Assembly: GCF_021390435.2 (NCBI RefSeq)
Contig: NZ_JAJVCN010000003.1
Location: 928,501-992,500 of the forward strand
Length of the DNA: 64,000 nucleotides
DNA from: Kibdelosporangium philippinense
Lineage (GTDB): Bacteria; Actinomycetota; Actinomycetes; Mycobacteriales; Pseudonocardiaceae
Reading direction: 5' to 3'
The position numbers and the translations under genes are program-made. Below the pieces are notes generated by a model that worked only from the letters and a program-made list of their open reading frames with translations, made no database searches and had not been told where the DNA came from. This document shows, piece after piece, positions 25,612 to 34,522 of this stretch (position 1 is the stretch's first letter; every line of letters begins with the position of its first letter).

Positions 25612-26436
25612 ATGAGCGTGTGGTTCGTGACGGGCGCGTCCCGCAGGCTTGGCGCCGAAATCGTCGAGAAAGCGCTCGCCGCGGGCCACCAGGTCGTCGC
25701 GACCGCACGCGATACCGACGCGATCCTGGGCGACAAGGTCCTGCCTGTCGCTCTGGACGTGACCGACGAAGCGCAGGCCGCCGACGCGGTACGTCTGGCA
25801 GTCGAAAAGTTCGGGCGTATCGATGTGCTGGTGAACAACGCGGGCCGTGGCCTGCTCGGTGCCGTTGAGGAAGCGTCCGACGCGGCGGCCCGCGCGGTGT
25901 ACGAAACGAATGTGTTCGGCGTCTTGAACGTCATCCGTGCGGTGCTGCCAACGATGCGAGCGCAGCGGTCGGGACAGATCATCAACCTCAGCTCGGTCGG
26001 TGGATTCGTCGGCTCAGCGGGCTGGGGCATCTACAACTCGACCAAATTCGCGGTCGAAGGTCTGTCCGAGGCGCTGGCCAAGGAAGTGGCGCCGTTGGGA
26101 ATCGGTGTCACGATTGTCGAGCCAGGCTATTTCCGCACGGACTTCCTCGATGGGACGAGCCTGCACACCGAAGCGACCGTCATCGACGACTACGCCACGA
26201 CAGCAGGCGCGACAAGGGACCGAGCCGTGACCGCGAACCACGCCCAGCCTGGCGATCCGGCCAAAGCCGCCGCGGCGATCGTCGAACTCGCGCACGCGGA
26301 GAACCCGCCGCTCAGAATCCAACTCGGCCGCGATTCGTTCGCCGCCGTCGCGGCGAAACTGACATTCGTCGCCCAAGAACAGGACGCCTGGCGCGACCTG
26401 TCGACCTCAACGGATCACGACAATGCCGGTATCTGA
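25612..26436 (+). CDS. Short-chain dehydrogenase/reductase
   Basis: This 274-residue classical SDR has a cofactor loop WFVTGASRRLGAEIVEKAL near 4-22, NNAGRGLLGAVEE near 81-93, catalytic Ser in IINLSSVGGFVGSAGWG near 130, and the YxxxK motif in IYNSTKFAVEGLSEAL (Tyr and Lys four apart) near 146-150. The glycine motif (TGxxRxxG) suits NADP(H). The substrate is unknown. It sits between the aldo/keto reductase and TetR genes and overlaps the latter by 14 bp. Confidence 0.93.
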   Translation: MSVWFVTGASRRLGAEIVEKALAAGHQVVATARDTDAILGDKVLPVALDVTDEAQAADAVRLAVEKFGRIDVLVNNAGRGLLGAVEEASDAAARAVYETNVFGVLNVIRAVLPTMRAQRSGQIINLSSVGGFVGSAGWGIYNSTKFAVEGLSEALAKEVAPLGIGVTIVEPGYFRTDFLDGTSLHTEATVIDDYATTAGATRDRAVTANHAQPGDPAKAAAAIVELAHAENPPLRIQLGRDSFAAVAAKLTFVAQEQDAWRDLSTSTDHDNAGI

Positions 26437-27016
26437 AAACACGGGCATCCAGGCCTTCCCCAATGGCGCGCGCAGCCAGCGCGTGCACGAATCCGCCCTG
26501 ACGGCCGCCGTCGAACTGCTTGAGGAAGGCGGCCTGACGGCAGCGACCTGCGACGCTGTCTCGGCGCGCTCGGGCGTCAGCAAAGCGACGATCTACAAGC
26601 ACTGGCCGTCCAAAACGGCCATCGCGGCCGAGGCATTCGGCCGGTTGATGGGCGAGGCCCTCCCTCTGCCGAACACCGGCTCGGCGGTCGGTGATCTGAC
26701 CGAGCAGGTCCGTCAGGTCAGCGCGTTCTACGCAGCCCAGCCCGTTTTCGCACAGCTGCTTGCGGCGTGCGTCACCGATCCCGCAGCCGCGCCCTATTTC
26801 CGGCATTTCTTCCTAGCCGGCCGCCGTGAAGCGATCGCGACGCTGTGGCAACGCGCAGTCGACCGCGGCGAGACCAAACCGTCGGTCGACGCCGAGACCG
26901 CCACGGACATCCTGTTCGGCCCGTTGATCTTCCGTCTGATGACCGGCCACAAGCCGCTCACCGAGGAAGAAGCCGACAAGATCGCGGCAGCGGCACTCGG
27001 CGGACTACTTCGCTGA
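26423..27016 (+). CDS. TetR-family transcriptional regulator
   Basis: This 197-residue regulator has an N-terminal helix-turn-helix: VHESALTAAVELLEEGGLTA, then VSARSGVSKATIYKHWPSKT near 45-64 and AIAAEAF. The C-terminal ligand domain resembles TetR_C groups with ETATDILFGPLIFRLMTGH. It probably represses its own operon (reductase, SDR) through the repeat at 24698. The start at 26423 overlaps the SDR end. Its stop overlaps the convergent uvrD2 stop by 12 bp. Confidence 0.92.
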   Translation: MPVSENTGIQAFPNGARSQRVHESALTAAVELLEEGGLTAATCDAVSARSGVSKATIYKHWPSKTAIAAEAFGRLMGEALPLPNTGSAVGDLTEQVRQVSAFYAAQPVFAQLLAACVTDPAAAPYFRHFFLAGRREAIATLWQRAVDRGETKPSVDAETATDILFGPLIFRLMTGHKPLTEEEADKIAAAALGGLLR

Positions 27017-29092
27017 CCCGTTGTTGACTAACGCGAGCACGTCCTCCCCGAACCGGTTGAGCTTGGCCGCCCCGATCCCTGAGATCGAAACAAGGCCAGC
27101 GGTATCGGTCGGCCGTTGTTCGGCGATGGCCATCAGCGTCGCGTCAGTGAAGACGACGTACGCCGGAACCTTGAGTTCCTTGGCGCGCGTCATTCGCCAG
27201 TCGCGCAGTTTGCTCAGTAGCTCCTCATCGACATCCGATGGGCAGTCCGTGCACCGCCCCAATTTGGTCGCGACTGTGCCGACTAGTGACCGACCACAGA
27301 TGCGGCACGACAGCTTCGTCGCAGGCCCCTTGCTGTGGTTGTGACCGTTGTCCCGCCGCACCACACGCGCGGTCGGGTGATCGTCCGGGATCAGGCCGTA
27401 CAGGAAACGACAGCGCCGACGGTGCCGACGCCCACCTGGCGAGCGTGACAACGACCACGACAGCCATAGGTGTTCGCGCGCACGCGTGACGCCGACGTAC
27501 AGGAGGCGCCTTTCCTCTTCGATCGCAGGCTCGTCACCGTCGGCGAACTGGATCGGCAACGTCCCGTCAACCAGTCCGATCAGGAAAACCGCATCCCATT
27601 CAAGGCCCTTCGAAGCGTGCAACGACGCCAGCGTGACGCCCTCGACGGTGGGCGGATGCTGCGCGGCCGCGCGCGTCTCAAGCTCGGCGACGAACCTCGG
27701 CAGATCCGCGCCCTCCAATGTGGCGGTCAGTTCCTCCGCGAGTTCGACGATGGCCAGCAACGATTCCCAGCGTTCCCGCGCCGACCCACCCGTCGGCGGT
27801 TCGGCCGTCAGACCAACTCGCTCCAGCGCCTTGCGTACGAGATCCGGCAACTCACCCTCAGGCGCGTCCGCACTCGCCATCCGCAAGACCGACATCGCCT
27901 GCCGAACCTCTTGGCGCTCAAAGAATCGCTCGCCTCCGCGAACCAAGTACGGAATTCCCGCCTCGGTCAACGCCTGCTCGAACACCTCCGACTGCGCGTT
28001 GACCCGGAAGAGCACAGCGATCTCGCTCAACGGCGTCCCCGCGTCCACCAAGTCCTTGATCCGCTCGGCGACAGCAGCCGCCTCGGCAGGCTCATCGTCG
28101 TACTCATGGAACTGCGGCACAGGACCAGCCGGACGCTGCCCGATCAGCTTCAGCCGCGAACCCGCGGGTCGATCGCGCGCCGCCGAGATGACCTGGTTCG
28201 CCAGCGTGACCACCTGCGGAGTCGAGCGGTAGTCCCGTTCCAGCCGAACCACGCTCGCTTCGGGAAAGCGCCGGGTGAACTCCAGCAGTGGCCGCGGCGA
28301 AGCGCCCGCGAACGAGTAGATCGTCTGGTTCGCGTCGCCGACGACCGTCAGATCATCACGTTGCCCGAGCCAACCGTCGAGCACGCGTTGCTGCAGCGGC
28401 GTGACGTCCTGATATTCGTCGACCACAAAGCAGCGGTACCGCTCGTGAAACTCCTCGGCGACTTGAGGATGCTCCTCCAACACGGCCGCGGTGTGCAGCA
28501 GCAGATCGTCGAAGTCCAGAACCTTGGCCCGGTTCTTGAGCTTCTCGTAACCCTGGTAGACCGCGACGACCTGCTCGGCGGGCACCGGCGGCGTGCGGTG
28601 CCTGCGGCGGACCGCATCCGGATAGTCGTCCGGCGAGACAAGGGACGCCTTGGCCCACTCGATCTCGCTCGCGAGGTCGCGCAGCACCTCGACCTCGGTC
28701 GGCGCGCCGACCTTGTGCGCGGCCTGGCCGACCAGTCGAAGCTTGCCCTCGATCAGATCCCACGGCGCGTCGCCGACCACCCGCGGCCAGAAATACCGCA
28801 GCTGGCGCAGTGCAGCGCTGTGGAACGTCCGCGCCTGCGCAGCCGGAATACCCAACGCCCGCAACCGGGTGCGCATCTCGCCAGCCGCCCGGTTGGTGAA
28901 CGTGACCGCGAGAACCTGACCTGCGGAGACGTGCCCTGTGTGGCAGAGGTAGGCGATCCGATGCGTGATCGTTCTGGTCTTGCCCGTGCCCGCGCCGGCG
29001 AGTACGCAGACCGGCCCGCGCGGAGCCTGCACAGCCGCGCGCTGCTCCGGATCCAGGCCCTCCAGGAGGTTTTTTTCTGCTTCGCCGACCAT
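27005..29092 (-). CDS. uvrD2: ATP-dependent DNA helicase UvrD2
   Basis: This 695-residue superfamily 1A helicase has the Q-motif LDPEQRAAVQA, Walker A LAGAGTGKTRTITHRIAYL near 32-50, motif II VDEYQDVTPLQQ near 215, motif III GDANQTIYSF, motif IV RLERDYRSTP and motif VI YVGVTRAREHLWLS near 535. The C-terminus has a CxxC-type zinc segment (CRICGRSL, then CTDC) and an HRDC domain (DATLMAIAEQRPTDTAGLVS). That combination defines the actinobacterial UvrD2, a 3'-5' helicase essential in mycobacteria. It is convergent with the TetR gene. Confidence 0.94.
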   Translation of the reverse strand: MVGEAEKNLLEGLDPEQRAAVQAPRGPVCVLAGAGTGKTRTITHRIAYLCHTGHVSAGQVLAVTFTNRAAGEMRTRLRALGIPAAQARTFHSAALRQLRYFWPRVVGDAPWDLIEGKLRLVGQAAHKVGAPTEVEVLRDLASEIEWAKASLVSPDDYPDAVRRRHRTPPVPAEQVVAVYQGYEKLKNRAKVLDFDDLLLHTAAVLEEHPQVAEEFHERYRCFVVDEYQDVTPLQQRVLDGWLGQRDDLTVVGDANQTIYSFAGASPRPLLEFTRRFPEASVVRLERDYRSTPQVVTLANQVISAARDRPAGSRLKLIGQRPAGPVPQFHEYDDEPAEAAAVAERIKDLVDAGTPLSEIAVLFRVNAQSEVFEQALTEAGIPYLVRGGERFFERQEVRQAMSVLRMASADAPEGELPDLVRKALERVGLTAEPPTGGSARERWESLLAIVELAEELTATLEGADLPRFVAELETRAAAQHPPTVEGVTLASLHASKGLEWDAVFLIGLVDGTLPIQFADGDEPAIEEERRLLYVGVTRAREHLWLSWSLSRSPGGRRHRRRCRFLYGLIPDDHPTARVVRRDNGHNHSKGPATKLSCRICGRSLVGTVATKLGRCTDCPSDVDEELLSKLRDWRMTRAKELKVPAYVVFTDATLMAIAEQRPTDTAGLVSISGIGAAKLNRFGEDVLALVNNGSAK

Positions 29093-29518
29093 GATTTCAT
29101 CCTGACAGAGCCCCTCTACGAGCCGTCAACGCCTTGGGCTGGCGTGTCGGCGCGAACGGTCCGTTCGCAAATCCAGTTGTCCACAACCACCCAGTAACCC
29201 CTTTGACCAGCCCATATCGCCGATAGACTGGCCAGGGGTCGTCCCCCCGGGAGTGGTGGGGGATGTCTGGGGTTTGGCGAGGTTGGTTGGCGCCGGTTGG
29301 GATTTCGGGCAGGGCGAGTGGCCTCCTGATGGCGAGGCAAGGCTCGGAGTGCGTTGCGTACGAGGCCTCTTACCAGGTTTTATCCGACAAACCGGGCTCG
29401 CGTCGCCTACCAACGAGATGCACCTTTTCGCCACGAGCGGGCGGCCTCTGGGCCGGTGGGGCGGCTCTGGGTGAACGGTCTCTTCGTACGGTTTCGCCCG
29501 GCCCGTATCCTGGTCTTC
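29093..29518. other. Intergenic region between divergent uvrD2 and DUF4191 genes
   Basis: About 425 bp with no convincing gene. It must contain both divergent promoters, but no clear -10/-35 pair stands out. The stretch 29230-29330 is G-rich on the plus strand and lacks a conserved reading frame. Confidence 0.55.
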
Positions 29519-30247
29519 ATGGCCAGTAAGCAGGACAAGGAAGCCCTCAAGGCGGCTAAGGCCGCGCGCAAGGCGGAGTCGAAGGCGAAGCGCAGCCAGA
29601 TCTGGCAGGCCTTCAAGATGCAGCGCAAGGAAGACAAGCTGCTGATCCCGTGGATGCTCGGCGTCTTCCTGGTGATCACCGGCGCGGTGTTCCTGCTCGG
29701 CATGCTGTTCGACATCCAGTGGATGGCGCTGCCGGTCGGCATCATGTTCGGCGTGCTCGGCGCGGTGATCGTGTTCGGCCGCCGGGTCCAGAAAAACGTG
29801 TTCAACAAGGCCGACGGCCAGCCGGGCGCGGGCGCGTGGGCGCTGGAGAACCTCAAGCGTGGCTGGCGCGTGACCCCAACCGTCGCGGCGACGACGCAAC
29901 TGGACGCGGTGCACCGTGTGCTGGGCCGCCCGGGCATCGTGCTGGTCGGCGAGGGCGCGCCGCACCGGGTCAAGACGCTGCTGGCGCAGGAGAAGAAGCG
30001 CATCGCGCGGATCGTCGGTGACACGCCGATCTACGACATGATCATCGGCAACGAGGAGGGCCAGGTTCCGCTGGCCAAACTGCAGTCGCGGATGATGAAG
30101 CTGCCTCGCAACCTCGGCCCCAAGCAGGTCGACGTGATCGAGAAGCGGCTGTCCGCGCTGGCCAGCCGTGGCGCCGCGTTGCCGAAGGGCCCGATGCCGC
30201 AGGGCGCCAAGATGCGCAACGTTCAGCGCACCATCCGCCGTCGCTGA
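29519..30247 (+). CDS. DUF4191 membrane protein
   Basis: This 242-residue DUF4191-family protein is orthologous in position to mycobacterial Rv2219. A Lys/Ala/Arg-rich N-terminal helix (KEALKAAKAARKAESKAKRS) precedes two transmembrane helices (about 44-64 and 68-90). A cytoplasmic C-terminal domain follows (RPGIVLVGEGAPHRVKTLLA, then PRNLGPKQVDVIEKRLSALA). Function is unknown. In mycobacteria the order is lipA, this gene, an RDD protein, glnA1. Here a histidine kinase gene lies between it and the RDD gene. The ATG spans 29519-29521. Confidence 0.88.
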   Translation: MASKQDKEALKAAKAARKAESKAKRSQIWQAFKMQRKEDKLLIPWMLGVFLVITGAVFLLGMLFDIQWMALPVGIMFGVLGAVIVFGRRVQKNVFNKADGQPGAGAWALENLKRGWRVTPTVAATTQLDAVHRVLGRPGIVLVGEGAPHRVKTLLAQEKKRIARIVGDTPIYDMIIGNEEGQVPLAKLQSRMMKLPRNLGPKQVDVIEKRLSALASRGAALPKGPMPQGAKMRNVQRTIRRR

Positions 30248-32239
30248 TCAACGATTCCGTAACGGAAGTACCGCACGGACGAGCGTTCCGTGCTCGGTGG
30301 ACTGGCAGGAGAACTGGCCTGCGATCTCCTGCGCCCGCTGGGCCATGAACTTCAGTCCCATGCCGCGGCTGCCGGCGTCGGTCGGCAGCCCGACTCCGTC
30401 GTCCTGGATCTCCAGGACGACACCCTCGCCGTTGAACGACAGGGTGACCGATGCCGACGTCGCCTTGGCGTGCTTGACGATGTTGGTCAGCGCCTCGGCG
30501 ACGATCCGATAAGCGGCGACTTCGATGGTCTGTGACAACGCGGACACGTCGTCCGGCAGCCGCGTCTCAACCTTCAACGTCGGCGCCGACAGGAACACCG
30601 CGAGTTCACGCAGCGCGCCGACGAGCCCCAGCGTTTCCAGCTCCGGCGGGCGTAGGCGGTACGCGACGCGACGCACGATGCCCAGCGCGTCGTGAATCGA
30701 CGACACCGCACGATCCATCAACTCAATGGCCGGGGCATCGTCCGGCAACTTGGCGCGCACCGCGTCAAGTTGCAGCCGGATACCGGCGAGCGTCGGTCCG
30801 ACGTCGTCATGCAAGTCGCGCGAGAGCCGTCCTCGTTCCTCTTCGCGCGCGGTGACCAACTGTTCCCGGCTGCGTAGGAGTTCTTCGTCCAACCGGAGCG
30901 CGGCGACGACCGGCGCCACTTGGTCAGCAAGTTGAGCGAGGGCTTGTGTGAGCATCTCGTCCAAGTGGGTACGTCCTTCGGGCGCTGCGACGAGCAGCCT
31001 TCCCACGACTGTGCCTCTGTGCCAGAGAACGAATGTCACCGGTTCGGCTTCGTCGTCCGCGCATTTGCGGACCTCGGCCAATGTTCGTACGCCGTCGGCT
31101 GTTTCGAGTTCGAGCCGGGCGAACCGCAGGTGCAGCGAGTTGACGATCTCCTCGCATACCGCCGCGGGTACGTCGGACACGTCGATACGGTCACGCATCC
31201 GTTGTCCCAGAGCGGTTACGGCTTCGACGATGTCCACTCGCCGTCCCCAGGTGATCTGGCCGACCCATCGGGTCAGCATCAGCGCGATGGGGAAGATCGC
31301 CGCGCCGAACAGGCCGGCTTCGAAGACCGAGTCGATCGGCGTGATGAACGACCAGACGGCGTACAGACCGAGGTAACAGGCGAGCAGGCTGGCCGTGACG
31401 ACAACGGACACGATCGCCCGGCGGATCGTGATGTCCAAGTCGTACAAGCGATCCCGCGTCATCGCGACACCGATCGCGATCGGTACGAGCGCTGCGGCAA
31501 GAACTTCGAGAATGTGGTGCGCCACTTGGGGAATCGGCACGTACGTCCGGAAAACCGCTTGTACGCCACCGAAAAGCAGAGCCCAGAACAGCAGGGACAG
31601 TCGTCGCGCCTGCACCCCTGTCGTTCCGCGCCACCGAACTCCGAGGCCGATCAACGCGATCACCGACCCGGCGATCAAGATCCACTCGGAGGTCTCGACC
31701 AGGAAGTTCGCCAACCCTTGCAGCTCAGGCACAGCCGCCGGGTTGGAGACGGTGTACTTGCTGCCGTGCACGCCTTCCTGAAGCGTCCCACCGACCAGGT
31801 ACGCCAGGATGCCGAACGACGAGAACCCGACCGCCCACCACCACCGTGGACTCGGCAACCGGCCGTCCGGATAGATCAACGGCAGCAGGGTCGCGATCGC
31901 CCAGATCGGCGGCGACCAGCCCGCGTGCTGGATCGCTTCGATCAGGCGGGCGGCCGGGTCGTCCGGCGAGTCGAACGCGCCGACCAGCGCGGTCATCAGG
32001 GCCATGAAGCCGTCCCACGCGGCGATCGTGACCAGCGCCCAGCCGACCAGGTTCTTGGGCTTTCGCCAGGTCACGAGCATGCCCATGGCGGCGTAGAAGA
32101 TCGCGATCTCGACGTCGAGCGGCATGGCCGAATAGCCGGAGTAGCCCCAGGCGTCGAGAGCTTCGGTGACGATCGCCGCGGCAACTCCGGTGAGCAGCCC
32201 GAACAGCGCAAGGCCCGTGGCGATCAGCCGGCCGGTCAA
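30248..32239 (-). CDS. Membrane sensor histidine kinase, orphan
   Basis: This 663-residue kinase has about eight N-terminal hydrophobic helices (first 310 residues). A GAF-like region follows, containing VRTLAEVRKCADDEAEPVTF. The HisKA_3 box EEERGRLSRDLHDDVGPTLA lies near 470 with the phospho-His, and an HATPase domain with EALTNIVKHAKA, DDGVGLP and RGMGLKFMAQRA lies near 590-640. No response regulator is adjacent. The TTG start overlaps the stop of the RDD gene, suggesting co-translation. Its placement inside a conserved gene order marks it as an insertion. Confidence 0.87.
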   Translation of the reverse strand: MTGRLIATGLALFGLLTGVAAAIVTEALDAWGYSGYSAMPLDVEIAIFYAAMGMLVTWRKPKNLVGWALVTIAAWDGFMALMTALVGAFDSPDDPAARLIEAIQHAGWSPPIWAIATLLPLIYPDGRLPSPRWWWAVGFSSFGILAYLVGGTLQEGVHGSKYTVSNPAAVPELQGLANFLVETSEWILIAGSVIALIGLGVRWRGTTGVQARRLSLLFWALLFGGVQAVFRTYVPIPQVAHHILEVLAAALVPIAIGVAMTRDRLYDLDITIRRAIVSVVVTASLLACYLGLYAVWSFITPIDSVFEAGLFGAAIFPIALMLTRWVGQITWGRRVDIVEAVTALGQRMRDRIDVSDVPAAVCEEIVNSLHLRFARLELETADGVRTLAEVRKCADDEAEPVTFVLWHRGTVVGRLLVAAPEGRTHLDEMLTQALAQLADQVAPVVAALRLDEELLRSREQLVTAREEERGRLSRDLHDDVGPTLAGIRLQLDAVRAKLPDDAPAIELMDRAVSSIHDALGIVRRVAYRLRPPELETLGLVGALRELAVFLSAPTLKVETRLPDDVSALSQTIEVAAYRIVAEALTNIVKHAKATSASVTLSFNGEGVVLEIQDDGVGLPTDAGSRGMGLKFMAQRAQEIAGQFSCQSTEHGTLVRAVLPLRNR

Positions 32240-32733
32240 CGGGTGCGCACGACCACCGTGCCGAAGAGCTTGTCGTGCAGTCCCCTACGGTCTGCGTCCC
32301 AGATCACAGCGGGGATGATCAAAGCGACCAAGATTGTCCTCGGTATCGCCCGCAACGGGCCGACCATCGGGTTCTCCCCCAGCCGGGCGACACTGATACC
32401 AAGCACCTTCATCCCGGGCGTGAACCCGAAGAAGGACACCGCGATCACCGTGATCGAGAACCACGCGAGCAGGCTCCAGTTCCGCGGGAGCTCAGGCGCG
32501 GTGAACAGGCCTGCTACCAGCATTGATAGCACGGCGTCGATCAGCAGGGCGAGCGCGCGCACGCCTGTCCCAGCCACCGAGCCGGGGCCTTCTTTTGGCA
32601 GGCCCAAGCGCTCGCCCGGCCAGCTCTGCGCTGGACGGTCGCCGGCGTCGGCGCCGGGCTCGAGCGCGGCGCGGGGCCCGGACAACCACGATCCGGTCCA
32701 CCTTGTCACCCCACCAGAGTAGAACGACGTCAC
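32236..32733 (-). CDS. RDD-family membrane protein
   Basis: This 165-residue RDD-domain protein has GERLGLPKEGPGSVAGTGVR leading into the first helix, whose RALALLIDAVLS carries the R-D pair. Two more helices follow (about 88-108 and 125-145), and FGFTPGMKVLGI and WDADRRGLHDKLFGT carry the last conserved Asp residues. It corresponds to mycobacterial Rv2219A, which also lies next to glnA1. The start is GTG at 32733. It is divergent from glnA and upstream of the kinase gene in one operon. Function is unknown. Confidence 0.88.
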   Translation of the reverse strand: MTSFYSGGVTRWTGSWLSGPRAALEPGADAGDRPAQSWPGERLGLPKEGPGSVAGTGVRALALLIDAVLSMLVAGLFTAPELPRNWSLLAWFSITVIAVSFFGFTPGMKVLGISVARLGENPMVGPLRAIPRTILVALIIPAVIWDADRRGLHDKLFGTVVVRTR

Positions 32734-32777
32734 AAGGCGCCGTCCAACGCCTCACATTTGGGACATTGCGAGGGTCG

Positions 32778-32793
32778 TTAACATCGGCGAAAC
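32778..32793 (+). promoter_or_regulatory. GlnR-like box upstream of glnA
   Basis: TTAAC-ATCGGC-GAAAC matches the actinobacterial GlnR consensus (gTnAc, 6 bp, GaAAc) at all but the first base. It lies 95 bp before the glnA start, in the 154-bp divergent region shared with the RDD gene. Nitrogen-dependent activation of glnA by GlnR is the known role of such boxes. Confidence 0.65.
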
Positions 32794-32887
32794 ACCCGGG
32801 TGACGGTCGGGCAACACCACGCTCATAGCTTCACGACGGAAGTGGGGCGCCCGTCGGCGCCAAGCACTGAGTAAGGAGCCTACGAGC

Positions 32888-34312
32888 GTGTTCAATAGCC
32901 CCGACGAGGTCTTGCGCTTCATCAAGGACGAGCAGGTTCGGTTCGTCGACGTCCGGTTCTGTGACCTGCCGGGCATCATGCAGCACTTCACGGTCCCGGC
33001 GGAGTCGTTCGACGAGTCCGCGTTCGAGGATGGCCTCGCCTTCGACGGGTCCTCGGTCCGGGGCTTCCAGTCCATTCACGAATCGGACATGCTGCTGCTG
33101 CCGGACCCCTACACCGCCCGGCTCGACCCCTTCCGGATCAACAAGACGCTGATCCTGAACTTCTTCGTGCACGACCCGTTCACCAAAGAGCCGTACAGCC
33201 GTGACCCGCGCAACATCGCGCGCAAGGCGGAGCAGTACATCTCCGAGTCCGGTATCGCCGACACGGCGTACTTCGGTCCCGAGGCGGAGTTCTACATCTT
33301 CGACTCGGTGCGTTTCGACAACGCGGAGAACGGTTCCTTCCACGAGATCGACTCGGTCGAAGGCTGGTGGAACACCGGCGCCGACGAAGAAGGCGGAAAC
33401 CGCGGGTACAAGACGAAGTTCAAGGGCGGCTACTTCCCGGTGCCGCCGGTCGACCACTTCGCCGACCTGCGTGACCAGATCACGCTGAACCTGGCGGACT
33501 CCGGCTTCACGGTCGAGCGCGGCCACCACGAGGTCGGCACAGCGGGCCAGGCGGAGATCAACTACAAGTTCAACACCCTGCTGCACGCGGCGGACGACCT
33601 GCAGCTGTTCAAGTACATCGTGAAGAACACGGCATGGGCCGCGGGCAAGACCGCGACCTTCATGCCGAAGCCGCTGTACGGCGACAACGGCTCGGGCATG
33701 CACGCCCACCAGTCGCTGTGGAAGGACGGCGAGCCGCTGTTCCACGACGAGTCCGGCTACGCGGGCCTGTCCGACGCGGCGCGTCACTACATCGGTGGAA
33801 TCCTGCACCACGCCCCGTCGCTGCTGGCGTTCACGAACCCGACGGTGAACTCGTACCACCGCTTGGTGCCGGGCTACGAGGCCCCGGTCTCGCTGGTCTA
33901 CTCGCAGCGCAACCGCTCGGCCTGTGTGCGTATCCCGATCACCGGCAACAACCCGAAGGCCAAGCGCATCGAGTTCCGTTGCCCGGACAGCTCGGGTAAC
34001 CCGTACCTCGCCTTCTCGGCGATGGTGATGGCAGGCCTCGACGGCATCAAGAACAAGATCGAGCCGCCGGCCCCGATCGACAAGGACCTCTACGAACTGC
34101 CGCCCGAGGAGGCCAAGAACGTCAAGCAGGTCCCAGCCGACCTCGGCACGGTGCTCGACACCCTCGAGTCCGACCACGACTTCCTGCTCGAAGGCGGCGT
34201 GTTCACGCCGGACGTGATCGAGACCTGGATCGCCTTCAAGCGCGAGCACGAGATCGACCCGCTGCGTCTGCGCCCGCACCCGTACGAGTTCGCGCTGTAC
34301 TACGACGTCTGA
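32888..34312 (+). CDS. glnA: Glutamine synthetase type I
   Basis: Glutamine synthetase makes glutamine from glutamate, ammonia and ATP in the cytosol. The 474-residue protein has FDGSSVRGFQSIHESDMLL near 55-73, metal ligands in FGPEAEFYIFD near 130, GHHEVGTAGQAEINYKF near 214, NGSGMHAHQSLWKDG near 272, and the adenylylation site Tyr in PIDKDLYELPPEEAKN near 401. That tyrosine is the substrate of GlnE, encoded at 56462-59392. The GTG start follows an AAGGAG site. A GlnR-like box lies upstream and a hairpin downstream. Confidence 0.97.
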   Translation: MFNSPDEVLRFIKDEQVRFVDVRFCDLPGIMQHFTVPAESFDESAFEDGLAFDGSSVRGFQSIHESDMLLLPDPYTARLDPFRINKTLILNFFVHDPFTKEPYSRDPRNIARKAEQYISESGIADTAYFGPEAEFYIFDSVRFDNAENGSFHEIDSVEGWWNTGADEEGGNRGYKTKFKGGYFPVPPVDHFADLRDQITLNLADSGFTVERGHHEVGTAGQAEINYKFNTLLHAADDLQLFKYIVKNTAWAAGKTATFMPKPLYGDNGSGMHAHQSLWKDGEPLFHDESGYAGLSDAARHYIGGILHHAPSLLAFTNPTVNSYHRLVPGYEAPVSLVYSQRNRSACVRIPITGNNPKAKRIEFRCPDSSGNPYLAFSAMVMAGLDGIKNKIEPPAPIDKDLYELPPEEAKNVKQVPADLGTVLDTLESDHDFLLEGGVFTPDVIETWIAFKREHEIDPLRLRPHPYEFALYYDV

Positions 34313-34398
34313 TCGTTCTGGGCCTCCGACCTGCCATTTCTTGGTTGTTCGGAGGCTCCAGGCCGTCACCAGGCCGTGAGCCGGTGATACCTCAGACA

Positions 34399-34439
34399 CA
34401 GGCCGGGCGGTCGAGGGATTTCCCCGACCGCCCGGCCTG
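34399..34439 (+). terminator. Terminator after glnA
   Basis: CAGGCCGGGCGGTCG at 34399-34413 pairs perfectly with CGACCGCCCGGCCTG at 34425-34439 across an 11-nt loop. No T-tract follows. The native glnA block ends about here, since everything between this point and about 49.9 kb looks acquired. Confidence 0.75.
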
Positions 34440-34522
34440 AGCTATGTCCTGCGCTTCATGCGGCGTCTGCCTATGACGCATCAGCTGTCCTTACTAGGGC
34501 TCTTCATCGACATCACAACTAA

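Noticed and set aside
27470..29197. 575-codon plus-strand open frame across uvrD2
   Set aside because: It is antisense to the helicase motifs and is Arg/Gln/His-rich without domains.
30920..32722. 600-codon plus-strand open frame across the kinase and RDD genes
   Set aside because: It is antisense to two well-supported genes, and its composition is that of a GC-rich shadow.
32831..34399. 522-codon minus-strand open frame across glnA
   Set aside because: It mirrors glnA codon structure (Val/Arg/Leu/His-rich text) and has no family features; glnA is certain on the other strand.
34399..34500. tRNA attachment site for the AICE near glnA
   Set aside because: No cloverleaf or T-arm sequence could be found, and no direct repeat with the 49-50 kb region was seen by eye.
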